Source: Achromobacter aegrifaciens
GTDB taxonomy: Bacteria; Pseudomonadota; Gammaproteobacteria; Burkholderiales; Burkholderiaceae_B
Direction of reading: 5' to 3'
Length of the DNA stretch: 64,000 nucleotides
Assembly: GCF_902859735.1 (NCBI RefSeq)
Contig: NZ_CADIJY010000001.1
Coordinates: 1,178,001 to 1,242,000, forward strand
The position numbers and the translations under genes were made by a program. How positions within the stretch are numbered: position 1 is the first letter of the stretch; each line of letters opens with the position of its first letter. Positions 33,437-41,500 of this stretch are shown here, one piece after another. The notes below the pieces were generated by a model that made no database searches, was not told where the DNA came from, and was given only the letters and a program-made list of their open reading frames with translations.

Positions 33437-33796
33437 TTAATGGATGTCAGAGGTGCCGCTGTGGGCCATCGCGGGAGGAGGGTAGTCTTCCTGGTCGGAT
33501 GCCATCTGCCCCTGGATCTGCGCCTGCTGCAACTCCTGTTCAACCTGGGCGCGGGTTTCAGACTGGTGCGACATGACGGGGGGTGGATAGTCCTCGTCGC
33601 CGAACGTGTACTGGCCGTTGGCCTTGGCCTGGGCCAGTTCGGCGCTGACCTGGTCCGCCGTCTTGGCGGCGGGGGCGGCATAGGTGACGCGCCAGTCGCC
33701 ATAGAGGTCGTGGGTGTACTGCGTGGTCTGGGCCTGGACGGCCCCGGCGGCTGCAATGCCGGCGCATAGCAATAAGGTCTTGCTGAGGGTCTTCAT
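33437..33796 (-). CDS. Secreted DUF4148 protein
   Basis: Exported protein of 119 residues with a signal peptide (1-22, ending VQAQ). The mature part has the DUF4148 helix AAKTADQVSAELAQAKANGQ and then TRAQVEQELQQAQIQGQ, each followed by a GDEDYPPPVMSHQ or DQEDYPPPAMAHS segment, that is, two repeats. It is shorter in repeat number than the DUF4148 protein at 23482 and different in sequence. Function unknown. It lies downstream of the copper operon and upstream of regB on the same strand, in its own interval. Confidence 0.83.
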   Translation of the reverse strand: MKTLSKTLLLCAGIAAAGAVQAQTTQYTHDLYGDWRVTYAAPAAKTADQVSAELAQAKANGQYTFGDEDYPPPVMSHQSETRAQVEQELQQAQIQGQMASDQEDYPPPAMAHSGTSDIH

Positions 33797-33890
33797 GAAA
33801 CGCTCCTGGCAATCAAAGCTTGCGGCCGTTGCGGGCCGCGCCTACGCCCGCGATGCTGTCCGCGGGCGATTCCTGGATGCGGGAAAGCCT

Positions 33891-33923
33891 GGCCCGGCGC
33901 GCCGCGATGGCGCGCGCCGGGCC
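33891..33923 (-). terminator. Hairpin downstream of the copper-delivery operon
   Basis: GGCCCGGCGCGC (33891-33902) pairs with GCGCGCCGGGCC (33912-33923). On the + strand TTTT follows; on the minus strand, AGGCTTTCC follows. It probably ends the minus-strand operon 118 bases after the PCu(A)C gene, though a T-run is weak. Confidence 0.5.
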
Positions 33924-34041
33924 TTTTCCAATTCGACCCGGCGCGCGGCGCGGCGTTGCACGCAGGACGGCCTTGTTGCAAGGAAGCTGTTTCAGGCGTG
34001 CAGCACAGCTGTCAAGCCACTTTCATGGGGACGCCGCGGGC

Positions 34042-34536
34042 TCAGTGGCCGTGGCCGGCGGCCGGGGCGGCTGCCGCGTTCAGCGGACGCGCCACCGCGT
34101 CCACCGGCACGCGCCGCTGGCGTTTGTCGGCATCCTCGACGATGAGCGTCAGGGCGACGTGCTCGCCGGGCGAGATCTGGCCGGCCAGGTCGATCAGCAT
34201 CACGTGATAGCCACCGGGCTTGAGCTCCACGGCCTGGCCCGCGGGCAGGGCGATGCCCGGTACCTGGCGCATCTTCATGACGTTGTCCTGCATCGCCATT
34301 TCATGGATTTCCACGTGTTTGGCCGCCTGCGATTCCACGCCGACCAGGCGGCCGCCGGAGACGGAGGTCAGGCGCATGAAGACGCCGGTGGCGTGCTGGC
34401 TGGGCACGGTGGAGCGCACCCAGGCGTCGTCCACCTTCAGGGCGGCGTCCTGGGCCAATGCGGCGGGGCTGGCGCCGGCCAGGGCGCAGAAGGCCAAGGC
34501 GGCGGCCGCCAGGGATTTGATCGCGGTGTTTTTCAT
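34042..34536 (-). CDS. PCu(A)C-type periplasmic copper chaperone
   Basis: Periplasmic copper chaperone of 164 residues that delivers Cu(I) to the oxidase assembly pathway. A signal peptide (1-29) precedes the cupredoxin-like domain. The binding motif fits exactly: His-x10-Met-x21-His-x-Met, from the His of IHEMAMQDNVMKM to GYHVM. A His-rich tail (AAGHGH) may bind additional copper. Last gene of a three-gene set with SCO1/SenC and DUF2946, all on the minus strand. Delivery to CuA oxidases is usual; cyo oxidase needs only CuB. Confidence 0.9.
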   Translation of the reverse strand: MKNTAIKSLAAAALAFCALAGASPAALAQDAALKVDDAWVRSTVPSQHATGVFMRLTSVSGGRLVGVESQAAKHVEIHEMAMQDNVMKMRQVPGIALPAGQAVELKPGGYHVMLIDLAGQISPGEHVALTLIVEDADKRQRRVPVDAVARPLNAAAAPAAGHGH

Positions 34537-34566
34537 GAGGGTTGCCTCTCTATATATGGATTCAGG

Positions 34567-35190
34567 TCAGAGCACGGTGCGCAGGTCGTCCACGCATTCC
34601 TGCGCGCTTTGCTGATGGCGCAGGGCGATGCGCAGCTTGCCGCTGGCGTCGATGACGTAGGTCAGCGCGGTGTGGTCCATGGTGTAGGACGAACCGGTGG
34701 CGACCTTCTGGTAGAAGACCTTGAATGACTGTGCGGCGGCGCGCGTCTGTTCGGCATCGCCGCGCAGGCCGACGAAGTCCGGGTCGAAGGCCTGGGTATA
34801 GGCGCGCAGGATTTCCGGCGTGTCTCGCTCAGGATCGACGGTGATGAAAAGGACGCGCAGCTTCTTGGCGTCCGCGCCCAGCAGGCTCTTGATCTCGACG
34901 GCGCGGGTGAGCGCCGTGGGGCAGATGTCCGGGCATTGCGTGAAGCCGAAGAACAGCATGATCGGCTGGCCGGCGTAGTCGGCCAGCTTGCGTTCGCGGC
35001 CTTCGGTGTCCTGCAGCTGGAAGTCGCCGGACGGCATGCCGGAAAGATCCATGCCGTGCAGCTTGGGCGCATCGGGGCCGCAGCCTGCCAGGGCCAGCAG
35101 GGCGAAAGAGGACAGCAGCAGGCGGCGCCGCGGATCGGGCGCATGGGAGCGCGCCGCGCCGGCGGGCGCGCGCAGAAGGGGGGAATGCAT
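34567..35190 (-). CDS. SCO1/SenC-family copper-delivery lipoprotein
   Basis: Thioredoxin-fold copper chaperone of 207 residues. Lipobox LALAGC (Cys37), CxxxC copper motif FTQCPDICPT (Cys86 and Cys90) and the distal His173 in YTMDHTALTY complete the Cys-Cys-His copper site. SCO proteins insert copper into cytochrome oxidase and may act as thiol reductases. The start at 35190 is set by the lipoprotein signal, whose n-region is unusually long (about 25 residues). It lies 30 bases before the PCu(A)C start and 61 bases after the DUF2946 stop. Confidence 0.88.
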   Translation of the reverse strand: MHSPLLRAPAGAARSHAPDPRRRLLLSSFALLALAGCGPDAPKLHGMDLSGMPSGDFQLQDTEGRERKLADYAGQPIMLFFGFTQCPDICPTALTRAVEIKSLLGADAKKLRVLFITVDPERDTPEILRAYTQAFDPDFVGLRGDAEQTRAAAQSFKVFYQKVATGSSYTMDHTALTYVIDASGKLRIALRHQQSAQECVDDLRTVL

Positions 35191-35251
35191 GAAAACCTCG
35201 TCGCTTGACGGTTCGTCCAGGGGCGCGGCGGAGCCGCGCGTTGTGGCGGAG

Positions 35252-35677
35252 TCAGACGAGGCGTGGCGGGGCGCGCGAACCCAGCGGCGGACCCGCGGCG
35301 GCGGGCGTGGGCGGGGTGGCGCTGGCGGGCGCGGGCAGTGCGTGCCGGCCAGCGGCCAGCAGCAGGGGAGTGAGCGCGGGGGCAGGCGCGGGCGCCACGT
35401 GCGCCAGCAGGCCGAAGGGGCAGAGCGCACCGGCATCGGCGGTGTCGTGGCCGGCCTTGCCCTTGTCTTCGGGCGACAACGCCAGCGCCAGCGTCGAGAC
35501 ATCGCCGGCGGCCGAGCAGAACGTGACTTCAAGCCGGCCGTCGTGCAGCGCCCGGGCGTCGGGCATGTAGCCCGCCGGCACCAGCGCGCGCAGCGCCAGG
35601 GCCAGAAGCGCCAGCCACAGCACGCCCCGCGCGCGTGCGGCGCTGCCGAGGTGCTGGAGGCGGATCAGGCGGGTCAT
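35252..35677 (-). CDS. DUF2946 membrane protein of a copper operon
   Basis: Small membrane protein of 141 residues with one or two hydrophobic segments (LWLALLALALRALVPAGYMP and a weaker later one). The paired Cys segments TFCSAAG and ALCPFGLLAH are those of DUF2946, a family usually found near copper chaperones and TonB copper receptors. The C-terminus is Pro/Ala-rich. It is the first gene of the set with SCO1/SenC and PCu(A)C. Function unknown, presumed copper-related by context. Confidence 0.75.
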   Translation of the reverse strand: MTRLIRLQHLGSAARARGVLWLALLALALRALVPAGYMPDARALHDGRLEVTFCSAAGDVSTLALALSPEDKGKAGHDTADAGALCPFGLLAHVAPAPAPALTPLLLAAGRHALPAPASATPPTPAAAGPPLGSRAPPRLV

Positions 35678-35743
35678 GGCGGCATTCTATCCCGCGCGAC
35701 TGGCGCAAGCATCTGACGCCAGCGCCCATGGCGCGCCAAAATC

Positions 35744-36568
35744 TTGGTACCCTTGAACGCACTCAAATCCCCGACGTCCCACTCAGTGCCCCAGGTTTCA
35801 GTGCTTTCCTCGTCCGCCCAGACCCTGCCTCTTCCCACGTTGCCCGCCGTCGTCCGCCAGGGCAGGCCGTCCTTCCGCCTGTGGATGTGCGTGCTGGCCG
35901 TGGCGCTGCTGGCCCTGCTGTCCGCCTGCGGCACCACCAAGGTCCAGCCCGGCTACTACCGCGTGCAATCGGGCGACACGCTGACCCAGATCGCGCGCAA
36001 GCAGGGCACCAGCGTGAGCAATCTGGTGCGCTGGAACAAGCTGTCGAATTCCAATTCCATCGAAGTCGGACAATTGCTGCGGGTCGAGCCGCCGGCCGGG
36101 CAGGCCAGCACGTCCACCGCGCCCAGCAAGGCGCGCGGCAAGCCTGCGCCTTCGCCCAAGTCGTCGACCTCGACCGCCAAGCGCCGCACCGCCCCGCCGG
36201 GCGCAATCTCGCTGGTCTGGCCCGCCCAGGGCAAGGTCACGCGCGGCTACGACGGATCGGGTTCCAACGGCATCGTCATCAGCAATTCCTCCGGCACGCC
36301 GGTGGTGGCCGCGGCACCGGGCACAGTGGCCTATTCCGGCAGCGGCCTGCGCGGCTATGGCCACTTGGTCATCGTCAAGCACAACGCCAGCTTCCTGAGC
36401 ATCTACGCCCACAACAGCAAGCTGCTGGTCAAGGAAGGGCAGCGCGTCAGCCAGGGGCAGAAGATCGCTGAAATGGGCAATAGCGACAGCAAGCAGGTCG
36501 GGCTGTATTTCGAGCTGCGCTATGACGGCCAGGCGGTCGATCCGGCGGGGTCCCTGCCGCCGAAGTAG
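35744..36568 (+). CDS. NlpD-like lipoprotein: LysM plus degenerate M23 domain
   Basis: Envelope protein of 274 residues in the longest frame. A lipobox LLSACG follows a hydrophobic segment, then LysM (GYYRVQSGDTLTQIARKQGT), a Ser/Pro/Lys linker, and an M23 LytM-like domain (GTPVVAAAPGTVAYSGSGLR, LSIYAHNSKLLV). The zinc ligands are not intact: the HxH element of active M23 enzymes reads GLYFELR, so it probably activates amidases as NlpD and EnvC do. The start is uncertain: TTG 35744 places the lipobox very late. GTG 35789, GTG 35801 and ATG 35885 are alternatives, none with a good SD. Confidence 0.82.
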   Translation: MVPLNALKSPTSHSVPQVSVLSSSAQTLPLPTLPAVVRQGRPSFRLWMCVLAVALLALLSACGTTKVQPGYYRVQSGDTLTQIARKQGTSVSNLVRWNKLSNSNSIEVGQLLRVEPPAGQASTSTAPSKARGKPAPSPKSSTSTAKRRTAPPGAISLVWPAQGKVTRGYDGSGSNGIVISNSSGTPVVAAAPGTVAYSGSGLRGYGHLVIVKHNASFLSIYAHNSKLLVKEGQRVSQGQKIAEMGNSDSKQVGLYFELRYDGQAVDPAGSLPPK

Positions 36569-36574
36569 CCTGAT

Positions 36575-37330
36575 CTACAGCGCGGCTTCCTGCGTCAACG
36601 TCGAGATGAACGCCGCCGTGCGCGGGTCGGCCGGCTGGCTGAACAGCGTGCGCGAATCGCCGGATTCGACCACCGTGCCGTCCAGCAGGAATACCACCTC
36701 GCGCGACACGCTGGCCGCCAGCCGCAGGTCGTGGGTGGCCATCAGCATGGTCATGCCTTCGGCGGCGAGCTGGCGCAGCACGTCCACCACTTCAGCGGCC
36801 AGGCCCGGATCCAGCGCCGAGGTCGGCTCGTCGCACAGCAGCACGCGCGGCGCGGGCGCCAGCGCGCGGGCGATGGCCACGCGCTGCTGCTGTCCGCCCG
36901 ACAGGTTGGCGGGCCAGGCGTCGCGCTTTTCCAGCATGCCGACCTTGCGCAGCAGTTCCTCGGCGCGGGCGCGCGCGCGGTCCTGCGGCCACTTCTGCAC
37001 GGTCAGCAGGCCTTCCATGACATTGCCGATCACGGTCTGATGCGGGAACAGCTGGAAGTTCTGGAACACCATGCCGGTCTGCTTGCGCACGCGCTGGACC
37101 TGATCGCGCGAGAGCTTGTGGCCGGGTTCGAAATGCACCGTTTCCGGGCCGATCTCCAGCGTGCCGCGGTCCGGCACTTCCAGCAGGTTCACACAGCGCA
37201 GCAAGGTGCTCTTGCCGCTGCCGGACGGGCCGATCAGGGCGGTGACGCTGCCTTCGGCGATGCTCACATCCACCTGCTTGAGCACGGGATTGCCGCCGAA
37301 CGCCTTTTCTATCTTTTCCAGGCGGATCAT
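36575..37330 (-). CDS. Amino-acid ABC transporter ATP-binding protein
   Basis: ATPase of 251 residues in the GlnQ/TcyN group. Walker A GPSGSGKST (near residue 34), Q-loop in VFQNFQLFPHQT, signature LSGGQQQR, Walker B VLLCDEPTSALD, and H-loop ATHDLRL. It powers the importer with the permease at 37327 and the binding protein at 38092. Its ATG overlaps the permease stop (ATGA), so it is coupled. It ends 6 bases from the stop of the convergent NlpD-like gene. Confidence 0.92.
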   Translation of the reverse strand: MIRLEKIEKAFGGNPVLKQVDVSIAEGSVTALIGPSGSGKSTLLRCVNLLEVPDRGTLEIGPETVHFEPGHKLSRDQVQRVRKQTGMVFQNFQLFPHQTVIGNVMEGLLTVQKWPQDRARARAEELLRKVGMLEKRDAWPANLSGGQQQRVAIARALAPAPRVLLCDEPTSALDPGLAAEVVDVLRQLAAEGMTMLMATHDLRLAASVSREVVFLLDGTVVESGDSRTLFSQPADPRTAAFISTLTQEAAL

Positions 37331-38076
37331 CGGTTTTTCTCGGTAAAGACCGCGTGCTGGCCGAAGCGCCGTTCCAGGCGCACCTGCGCGGCGGACAGGA
37401 CGGAACTGAACACCAGGTAGATCAGCGCCGCCTCGGTGTACAGGATCAGCGGTTCATAGGTCACGGCGGCAATGCGCTGCGCCGCCTGGAATATCTCGGG
37501 CACGGTCAGCACCGCCGCCAGCGAAGTGTCCTTGACCAGCGCGATGAAGGAATTGGACAGGGGCGGCACCGCCACCCGCGCCGCTTGCGGCAGGATGGTC
37601 CGGCGCAGCGCCTGCGCCCGCGTCATGCTCAGCGAGTACGCCGCTTCCCACTGGCCCTTGGTGATGGACTCGATGGCGCCGCGGATCACTTCCGAGTTGT
37701 ACGCGCCCACGTTGAGAGTGAAGCCGATGAGCGCGGCCGGCAGCGGATCCAGCACGATGCCGACACTGGGCAGGCCGTAGAAGATCACGAACAGCTGCAC
37801 CAGCAGCGGCGTGCCGCGGATCAGCCAGACGTAGAAACGCACCACGGCCACCAGCGGCGCCGGACCGAACAGCCTGATCAGCGCGACCACGAAGGCCAGC
37901 GCCAGGCCCAGCGCGAACGACATCAGCGTCAGCGGAACCGTGAACACCAGCCCCGCGTGCAGCAGCGGCCAGAACGAGTCCAGCATCAGCTGCACCCAGG
38001 CCGGCACCGCCCAATTGCCAAGTTGCGCCAGCAGCCAGTCGGGCAGGACGGATTGCAGCCAGGGGGGTAGCGTCAT
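37327..38076 (-). CDS. Amino-acid ABC transporter permease (HisMQ family)
   Basis: Inner-membrane permease of 249 residues with about five helices. The EAA loop is visible in GAIESITKGQWEAAYSLSMT followed by the RTILPQAARVAVPP segment, typical of polar amino-acid importers. RGTPLLVQLFVIFYGLPS is the other family hallmark. One permease gene implies a homodimer. It is placed between the binding protein (15 bases before it) and the ATPase (4-base overlap). The TcyL-like cystine role rests on the binding protein. Confidence 0.9.
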   Translation of the reverse strand: MTLPPWLQSVLPDWLLAQLGNWAVPAWVQLMLDSFWPLLHAGLVFTVPLTLMSFALGLALAFVVALIRLFGPAPLVAVVRFYVWLIRGTPLLVQLFVIFYGLPSVGIVLDPLPAALIGFTLNVGAYNSEVIRGAIESITKGQWEAAYSLSMTRAQALRRTILPQAARVAVPPLSNSFIALVKDTSLAAVLTVPEIFQAAQRIAAVTYEPLILYTEAALIYLVFSSVLSAAQVRLERRFGQHAVFTEKNR

Positions 38077-38091
38077 TTGCGCTCCGCTCGC

Positions 38092-38874
38092 TTATTGCGC
38101 CGACAGGTCCGTGCCGAAATACTTGACCGAGATGGTCTTGTAGGTGCCGTCCGCCTTGATGTCGGCCAGCGCCTTGTTGATGGCGGCCTGCAGCTCGGGG
38201 TTGCCCTTGCGGATCAGCACGCCCGAATTGCTGAACTCGGCGGTCTTGTCCGTGGCGGCAATCTTCACCTTGGCATTGGGCTTCTGCTTCTTGAAGTCCA
38301 GGAACGACAGGTTGTCGTTCACCGTGGCTTCGACGCGGCCCGAGGTCAGCAGGTCGATGGCTTCGTTGAAGCCCTGCACAGCAATGACTTCCGCGCCATG
38401 CTGTTGCGCCAGCTTGCCGAAGTTGCTGGTCAGCGTGTTGGCGGATTTCTTGCCCTTCAGGTCGTCGAAGGATTTGATGCTGGTGTTGTCGTCGCGCACG
38501 ATCAGCACGGCGGCCGACGAGATGTAGGGATCCGAGAAGTCGTACTTGGCGCGGCGCGCGTCGGTGATGCCGACCTGGTTGATCACCGCGTCGTAGCGCT
38601 TGGCGTCCAGGCCAGCGATCAGGCCGTCCCATTTGCCTTCGACGAATTGCGCCTTGACGCCCAGGCGTTCGGCGATGGCGCGGCCGATGTCCACGTCAAA
38701 CCCGGTAAGCTGGCCGGATGCGTCATGGAAAGTGAAGGGGGCGTAGGTGCCTTCGGTGCCGATCTTGAACACGCCGGCGGATTTGATCTGGTCCAGTCCG
38801 GATTGGGCATGGGCCGCGGACAACGCGGCGACCTGGACGAGGCCGGCGACGAACAGCGTACGGAAGAGTTTCAT
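38092..38874 (-). CDS. Amino-acid ABC transporter substrate-binding protein, cystine (TcyJ/FliY)-like
   Basis: Periplasmic binding protein of 260 residues with a signal peptide (1-23, ending AHA). The SBP-bac-3 fold is clear: IGTEGTYAPFTFHDASGQLT, KWDGLIAGLDAKRYDAVINQ and the YDFSDPY segment. The run KWDGLIAGLDAKRYDAVINQVGI recalls E. coli TcyJ (FliY), the cystine/diaminopimelate-binding protein, so cystine is the favoured ligand. The start at 38874 is defined by the signal peptide. First gene of a three-gene importer. Confidence 0.85.
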   Translation of the reverse strand: MKLFRTLFVAGLVQVAALSAAHAQSGLDQIKSAGVFKIGTEGTYAPFTFHDASGQLTGFDVDIGRAIAERLGVKAQFVEGKWDGLIAGLDAKRYDAVINQVGITDARRAKYDFSDPYISSAAVLIVRDDNTSIKSFDDLKGKKSANTLTSNFGKLAQQHGAEVIAVQGFNEAIDLLTSGRVEATVNDNLSFLDFKKQKPNAKVKIAATDKTAEFSNSGVLIRKGNPELQAAINKALADIKADGTYKTISVKYFGTDLSAQ

Positions 38875-39068
38875 GGCGGTGCTCCACGGATGGCAGATAT
38901 CTCGGGTGGAGAGCATCCGTGCCTGCAATGCCCTCCGGCGTAGCCGCACTCTAACAACGCGTCTATTTTTCCACAAAGCATAAGGAATAGTAAAAATATA
39001 GCGGCAAGTCATATGGCGATACCCTTGCTCCGGCGCGTGCCGCCGGGGTCCATCCAGGCAGGACTTCA

Positions 39069-40154
39069 GTGGAGATCGGTGTGGAACAGCAATGGAACAG
39101 GCGGGCTTTCATGATGGCGGCCGCCGGCGCGGCAGCAGCAAGTGCAATGCCTGCCCAGGCCGCGGACGGTACGCGGCTGATGCCGGGCAGCGGCAGCATC
39201 ACGCAGGTGGCGGGCTTGCGGGTGGGGCACTACACCGATACGCGCCGGCCCACGGGCTGTACGGTCATCATCGCCGAGGCTGGCGCGACCGCCGGGGTCG
39301 ACGTGCGCGGCGCGGCGCCGGGCACGCGCGAGACCGACCTGCTCAATCCCGTCAACATGGTGGAGAAAGTGCATGCCGTGGTGCTGTCCGGCGGCAGCGC
39401 CTTCGGCCTGGATGCGGCCTCGGGCGTCATGCGCTATCTGGAGGAAAAGAAGATCGGCTTCGACGTGGGCGTGGCGCACGTGCCCATCGTGCCTTCGGCC
39501 ATCCTGTTCGACCTGGGCGTGGGCGACGCCTCGATCCGGCCTGACGCGGCCGCGGGCTACCAGGCCTGCAAGTCGGCCACGGACGCCGCGCCACAGGAAG
39601 GCAACGTGGGCGCGGGGGCGGGCGCGACGGTGGGCAAGCTGTACGGTCCCAAGCGCGCCATGAAGGGCGGCATCGGCAGCGCCTCGCTGACCGTGGCGGG
39701 CGTGACGGTGGGCGCCATCGTCGCGGTCAATGCGGTGGGCGACGTGGTGGACCCGGCCACCGGGCGCGTCCTGGCTGGCGCGCGCACTGCCGACGGCAAG
39801 ATGTTGCTGGATACCCGCGCGGCGATCCTGGCGGGCGATCTGCCCAAGTCCATGCGCCCGGGCACCGCCACCACCATAGGACTGGTCGCCACCGACGCCA
39901 AGCTCACCAAGGCGCAGGCGCAGAAGATCGCCGGCATGGCGCACGATGGCCTGGCACGCACCATCAATCCCATCCACACCATGCTGGATGGCGACACCAT
40001 CTTTGCGCTGGGCACGGGCACGTCCGGCAAGCCAGGCAACGTCATGCTGCTGGGCGTGATGGCGGCCGAGGCGATGGCGATCGCGGTGCAGCGCGCCATC
40101 CTGTCGGCGCGCGCGCTGGAGGGCTATCCGGCGGCGGTGGACTTCGTTTCCTGA
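39069..40154 (+). CDS. P1-family peptidase (DmpA/BapA-like) with twin-arginine signal
   Basis: N-terminal-nucleophile aminopeptidase family protein of 361 residues. A twin-arginine motif NRRAFM (10-15) precedes a hydrophobic stretch ending in PAQA, predicting Tat export. The family core is present: GLRVGHYTDT, VVLSGGSAFGLDAASGVMR, GAGAGATVGK, and TTIGLVATDA near residue 268, where autoprocessing occurs in mycobacterial relatives at Thr. The processing position reads AT rather than the NT of Rv1333. Start GTG 39069; GTG 39081 is an alternative. Beta-peptides or N-terminal amino acids are possible substrates. Confidence 0.83.
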   Translation: MEIGVEQQWNRRAFMMAAAGAAAASAMPAQAADGTRLMPGSGSITQVAGLRVGHYTDTRRPTGCTVIIAEAGATAGVDVRGAAPGTRETDLLNPVNMVEKVHAVVLSGGSAFGLDAASGVMRYLEEKKIGFDVGVAHVPIVPSAILFDLGVGDASIRPDAAAGYQACKSATDAAPQEGNVGAGAGATVGKLYGPKRAMKGGIGSASLTVAGVTVGAIVAVNAVGDVVDPATGRVLAGARTADGKMLLDTRAAILAGDLPKSMRPGTATTIGLVATDAKLTKAQAQKIAGMAHDGLARTINPIHTMLDGDTIFALGTGTSGKPGNVMLLGVMAAEAMAIAVQRAILSARALEGYPAAVDFVS

Positions 40155-40239
40155 TGGCCGCGTGTCCTGACCTCGGCCTGTCACACAAGGGCGCCATCAT
40201 GGATGGCGCCGGCGCGTGGCCGGCTGGCGGAGGGCGTGC

Positions 40240-40869
40240 ATGTACAAGGGCGAACGATTCAACGGCGCGACGCACCTGGCCGGCCTGGCGCTGGCGGTGG
40301 CCGCATCGGGCGCCCTGATCGCCCGCGCCGCGGAACTCAAGGTGGATACGCGGCAGGTCATCGCCTGCGCCGTGTTCGCCGCTTCGATGATCGCCGTCTA
40401 TGCCTCGTCGGTGCTGTTCCATTGCTCGCGCGGCCGCCGCAAGGCCTGGTGGGCCAAGGCCGACCATTGCGCGATCTACCTGCTTATCGCCGGCACCTAC
40501 ACGCCGCTGGCCTACGGGCCGGTGGAGCACGGCTGGGGCGCGGCCATGGGCGTGGCGATCTGGCTGTTGGCGGCGGTGGGCATCAGCCGCGAGCTGTGGT
40601 GGGCGCGCGGCGCGGCGCCGGCCCTGCCGTTGTATCTGGCGATGGGCTGGCTGGGCGTGATGTTCGCCGCGCCGATCGCGGGCGCCTTGTCCGCGGCCGG
40701 ACTGGCCTGGCTGCTGGCGGGCGCGGCGGTCTACACCGCCGGCACGCTGTTCTACGCCAACGACCAGCGCTGGCCGCATGCCCATGGCATCTGGCACCTG
40801 TTCGTCATGGGCGGCACCGCCTGCCACTTCGTGACGGTGTTCGGCTTCCTGCGGCTGAGCCCGGCCTGA
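40240..40869 (+). CDS. Haemolysin III / PAQR-family membrane protein (YqfA-like)
   Basis: Seven-helix membrane protein of 209 residues. The HlyIII/PAQR signatures are visible: SVLFHCSRGRRKAWWAKADHCAIYLLIAGTY-type block (Ser, His and Asp of the predicted metal site) and the C-terminal HGIWHLFVMGGTACHF with two further His. These residues form a hydrolase-like metal centre. The haemolysin name is historical; physiological role unknown. ATG 40240 has GGAGGG upstream. Apparently a single gene following the P1 peptidase by 85 bases. Confidence 0.88.
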   Translation: MYKGERFNGATHLAGLALAVAASGALIARAAELKVDTRQVIACAVFAASMIAVYASSVLFHCSRGRRKAWWAKADHCAIYLLIAGTYTPLAYGPVEHGWGAAMGVAIWLLAAVGISRELWWARGAAPALPLYLAMGWLGVMFAAPIAGALSAAGLAWLLAGAAVYTAGTLFYANDQRWPHAHGIWHLFVMGGTACHFVTVFGFLRLSPA

Positions 40870-40888
40870 GCGGGGCTTCAGCGGGCCG

Positions 40889-41362
40889 CTAGCGCCAGCT
40901 TGCCAGCGGCAGCATGCCGCCGCGGTTCTTCACTTTGCGCATGACGATATGCGAGGACAGGTTCCGCACGCCCGGGATCTTGCTGAGCTTGTCTTCGACG
41001 AACTGCGAGAACGCCTTCAGGTTGCGCGTGCACACCGTCAGGATGTAGTTGGAGGCGCCAGTCACGATGCTTGCCTCGGTGATCTCGTCATGCAGGGCGA
41101 TGCCGGCCAGGAATTCTTCATGCCAGCCCGGACGCGACTGGTCCAGCGACACGTGGACGATGGCCTCCAGCTCGAAACCCAGTTTTTCGGCGTCCAGCAC
41201 GGCGCGATAGTTGCGGATCAGTCCGCTTTCTTCCAGCGCGCGCACCCGCCGCAGGCAGGCCGAGGGCGACAGCGCCACCTGCTCGGCCAGGTCCTGGTTG
41301 CTGAGGTGGCCGTTCTCTTGCAGCCGGTAAAGAATGCGCTGGTCTATGGCGTCGATCTGCAT
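40889..41362 (-). CDS. kynR: Lrp/AsnC-family regulator, KynR-like
   Basis: Regulator of 157 residues with an N-terminal HTH (QENGHLSNQDLAEQVALSPS) and an AsnC ligand-binding RAM domain (VTGASNYILTVCTRNLKAFS). It is divergent from kynU, the arrangement of kynR in Pseudomonas, where it activates kynurenine-pathway genes with kynurenine as effector. The gene symbol rests on that context. The start at 41362 gives the usual Lrp N-terminus (MQIDAIDQRILYRL); an ATG 18 bases upstream is possible. An inverted repeat AATCAA-N12-TTGATT lies just before the start. Confidence 0.82.
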   Translation of the reverse strand: MQIDAIDQRILYRLQENGHLSNQDLAEQVALSPSACLRRVRALEESGLIRNYRAVLDAEKLGFELEAIVHVSLDQSRPGWHEEFLAGIALHDEITEASIVTGASNYILTVCTRNLKAFSQFVEDKLSKIPGVRNLSSHIVMRKVKNRGGMLPLASWR

Positions 41363-41367
41363 GATGC

Positions 41368-41391
41368 AATCAAATTCCAAAAAAGTTGATT
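41368..41391. promoter_or_regulatory. Candidate KynR operator
   Basis: AATCAA (41368-41373) and TTGATT (41386-41391) form an inverted repeat with a 12-base AT-rich spacer. It starts six bases upstream of the kynR start, within the 138-base interval shared with kynU. The centre-to-centre half-site distance of 18 bases is plausible for an Lrp-type dimer. Confidence 0.4.
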
Positions 41392-41500
41392 ATGTGCAAT
41401 TCAATGCGGAAACCTAGGGTAATCCGCGCCTGAATTTGCAATTTATCAGCCTGATCGCGCTGATAGTATGTATCCAGAATATAGCCCCCCGGAGCACATA

